Part shown: positions 7,054 through 8,475 of the stretch, piece after piece
Numbering within the stretch: the first letter of the stretch is position 1
Layout: every line of letters begins with the position of its first letter
NCBI GenBank assembly: GCA_900548415.1
Contig: URKO01000034.1
Location: 1-8,475 of the forward strand
Origin: an uncultured Porphyromonas sp.
GTDB lineage: Bacteria; Bacteroidota; Bacteroidia; Bacteroidales; Porphyromonadaceae
Reading direction: 5' to 3'
DNA length: 8,475 bases
Position numbers and translations under genes: made by a program
The notes under the pieces: generated by a model
Told to the model about the DNA's origin: nothing
Seen by the model: only the letters and a program-made list of their open reading frames with translations
Databases searched by the model: none

Positions 7054-8214
7054 CTAGTGGGTTAATATCGAGTAAAAGACTGGCTCATGGTCAGGCAGTA
7101 GCTGCGGGTGAAAGGCGTGGATCAAGTCCGCCAAGACCACCTCCGGCTCCACGGGCGAAAGCTCATAAAAAGGCCTCTCCCGCAGATTGCAGTACAGTAC
7201 CTGCTTATCCCGATAAGCTTTGAAGTCTCGGTAGCGTGCATCCGTCTTGCCCAGCACATCGTAAGAGAAAGCACCGTCGTAGCTATTCGCAATGCGCCAG
7301 TAATCCGCGTCAGCTGCCTGGGCATAGACGGTCTCAAAGTCAACGTAGAATCCCCCCGACTCCTTATCGTCTGCCATAAAGTAGTCCGCACCTGCATCCT
7401 CAAAGAGGTGTGCCAAGTAGCTCGCACCACCTACCACATACCAGTTGCCGCCATGCAGTTCACCGCTAAGCACCTTCGGACGGGGCAAGTCATCGGTGAT
7501 CAATGCTTGTAGCTCGTGGTAGCGCTGCTCTATCGTGCTAAAGAGCGTATCCGCACGCTCCTCCATACCGAGCAGAAGTGCCGTAAACTTAAGCCACTCA
7601 GCCTGCCCCAGTGGCGAAGTCTCCTTGTAGCCTAGGAAGGTAATCAGCGGTATGTCTAGCTGCTTGATCACATCATAGCCACCCCGCTTGAAGGGGCTTA
7701 CTAATATAATGTCTGGTTGCAGCGCCATGATCAGCTCGCTGTCGAAGTTACCCTCGATGCCGATCCGCTTAGCAGCGCCCGAAGCCAGCCGTGACTGCAT
7801 CTCCTCGTTGAAGAGGAAGCGCGTACTCGGCATACCCACGACACGATCTACCGCATCGAGCTTGATAAAGTTAGAGAGCTGTAGCGTCGTCATCACGATG
7901 ACCCGACGCACGGGAGTCTCTATCATGGTGTAGCCCTTTGGCACCTGAGTAGCCAGCTCCGACGCCTGCTCACGAGGCACCAAAGCGTAGCGATACACCT
8001 CGTTACTGTCATGCGTCGGGTCTGATATGGTGACCAGCGTCACCGCGCCCGCATGCTCTATCTGTAGCCCCTCGGCATAGCGTATCGTAGCAGTGCTATC
8101 GACCTCTGCGCCCCCCGTAGAGCCCTCGTCAGAGTGCCCCTTGCCACACGAGATCAGCAGCAGGGAGAGGACCCAGCAGCTCAGCAAATATCTCACACAG
8201 CGTAATCTATCCAT
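7054..8214 (-). CDS. Lipoprotein substrate-binding protein of a B12/Fe-chelate class ABC importer
   Basis: 386 residues from the ATG at 8214. The N terminus is a lipoprotein signal: a basic start, a hydrophobic stretch (9-21) and the lipobox LLISC with Cys23, followed by a polar linker. After a poorly recognised segment (about 45-98), the periplasmic binding fold (Peripla_BP_2, BtuF/FepB class) runs from about 100. Evidence includes PVRRVIVMTT (101-110), GIEGNFDSELIMALQPDIIL (152-171), FLGYKETSPLGQAEWLKF (193-210) and PVEPEVVLADLIHAF near the end. The protein should sit in the periplasm anchored by lipid and deliver cargo to the FecCD-type permease encoded next. Cargo may be a corrinoid, given the downstream cbi genes; haem or a siderophore cannot be excluded. 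An upstream in-frame ATG at 8298 is rejected: it would bury the signal peptide behind 28 polar residues and span the likely promoter. Confidence 0.9.
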   Translation of the reverse strand: MDRLRCVRYLLSCWVLSLLLISCGKGHSDEGSTGGAEVDSTATIRYAEGLQIEHAGAVTLVTISDPTHDSNEVYRYALVPREQASELATQVPKGYTMIETPVRRVIVMTTLQLSNFIKLDAVDRVVGMPSTRFLFNEEMQSRLASGAAKRIGIEGNFDSELIMALQPDIILVSPFKRGGYDVIKQLDIPLITFLGYKETSPLGQAEWLKFTALLLGMEERADTLFSTIEQRYHELQALITDDLPRPKVLSGELHGGNWYVVGGASYLAHLFEDAGADYFMADDKESGGFYVDFETVYAQAADADYWRIANSYDGAFSYDVLGKTDARYRDFKAYRDKQVLYCNLRERPFYELSPVEPEVVLADLIHAFHPQLLPDHEPVFYSILTH

Positions 8215-8237
8215 CTTGTTATCGATCTGTTGCACTG

Positions 8238-8245
8238 CAAAGATA
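8238..8245 (-). promoter_or_regulatory. Probable -7 promoter box of the transporter/cbi operon
   Basis: On the minus strand these bases read TATCTTTG, a full match to the Bacteroidetes -7 consensus TAnnTTTG, and are followed by C as is common. The box ends 23 bases before the ATG at 8214, implying a leader of roughly 15-20 bases. No clear -33 TTTG is visible 19-21 bases further upstream, so strength or activator dependence is unknown. Confidence 0.55.
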
Positions 8246-8401
8246 CAGAAACGATTCGTCTCGGCATCACACCTCAGAGAGAGAAACTGCTCAACCATTC
8301 GTCCTGACGCTACAGCCCACTAGCAGCAATCACTCTACAACCATTTCTCGGGCGTTGAGTTAAAAAAGGATTACCATCCGACTTACTATGAACTTTTTGC
8401 C

Positions 8402-8409
8402 TATATTTG
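8402..8409 (+). promoter_or_regulatory. Probable -7 promoter box facing out of the window
   Basis: The bases TATATTTG match the Bacteroidetes -7 consensus and are followed by C. It points away from the corrin operon, towards a gene that should start beyond base 8475. No good -33 element is seen at the normal distance. Confidence 0.45.
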
Positions 8410-8475
8410 CGAACACGTTGAGACTAGTCACACTTGATACCAGCATGAGCACTAGCCAGTAACACACAAGACACT

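Larger units (their letters stand above)
8215..8475. other. Upstream regulatory region, no gene
   Basis: This 261-base stretch contains no convincing coding frame. It holds the probable operon promoter (minus) and an outward promoter box (plus). I looked on both strands for the conserved core of a cobalamin riboswitch (the B12-box and the paired GCC-ACTG-type core) and did not find it. A six-A run at 8362-8367 is next to a 4-bp inverted repeat but is too weak to call a terminator. Confidence 0.6.

Noticed and set aside
8215..8298. Longer binding protein starting at 8298
   Set aside because: It would place 28 polar residues before the lipoprotein signal and would include the probable promoter box.
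8362..8379. GGAT/ATCC hairpin followed by six Ts on the minus strand, as a terminator of an upstream gene
   Set aside because: The stem is only 4 bp and would not be stable.
1..8475. tRNA, rRNA, CRISPR array, insertion sequence, phage or plasmid genes
   Set aside because: No cloverleaf, regular spaced repeats, transposase motifs or terminal inverted repeats were seen anywhere in the window.

Overview
The window looks like a piece of a Bacteroidales chromosome, most likely Porphyromonas or a close relative. This rests on three things: a type IX secretion (T9SS) C-terminal sorting domain on a C10-family cysteine peptidase, Bacteroidetes-type -7 promoter boxes (TAnnTTTG), and an almost complete lack of Shine-Dalgarno sequences. 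The genus is an inference; nothing here identifies the species.

Layout. From 1 to 1836 (+) is the 3' part of a streptopain-like (C10) secreted peptidase. The window opens inside the catalytic domain, just before the active-site His. It is followed by a middle region, two InlB-B-like repeats and the T9SS signal. From 1837 to 2107 is a 271-base convergent intergenic stretch holding a strong 17-bp hairpin (probable terminator) and two weaker inverted repeats. From 2108 to 8214 (-) is a tight five-gene operon. Read in the direction of transcription it encodes a lipoprotein substrate-binding protein (7054-8214), a FecCD/BtuC-type permease (6012-7046), a FecE/BtuD-type ATPase (5210-6007), a CbiJ-CbiD fusion protein (3420-5213) and the cobyrinate a,c-diamide synthase CbiA (2108-3409). 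Gene junctions range from a 4-base overlap to a 10-base gap, so this is almost certainly one transcript. From 8215 to 8475 is a divergent promoter region with a -7-type box on each strand; the + strand box would serve a gene beyond the window.

How it works together. CbiD and CbiJ catalyse consecutive steps of anaerobic corrin-ring synthesis (C1 methylation of cobalt-precorrin-5B, then reduction of cobalt-precorrin-6A), and CbiA amidates the a and c side chains of cobyrinate. The transporter belongs to the B12/haem/ferric-siderophore import class. Its place at the head of a corrin operon makes a corrinoid, or another metal-chelate needed for corrin synthesis, the best guess for its cargo. The remaining cbi genes must lie elsewhere, or the cell must import an intermediate.

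No wholly new system is evident. The points most worth a second look are: CbiA has Gly where the glutaminase nucleophile Cys is expected; CbiJ and CbiD are fused for two successive steps; and no cobalamin riboswitch is visible upstream of the operon.
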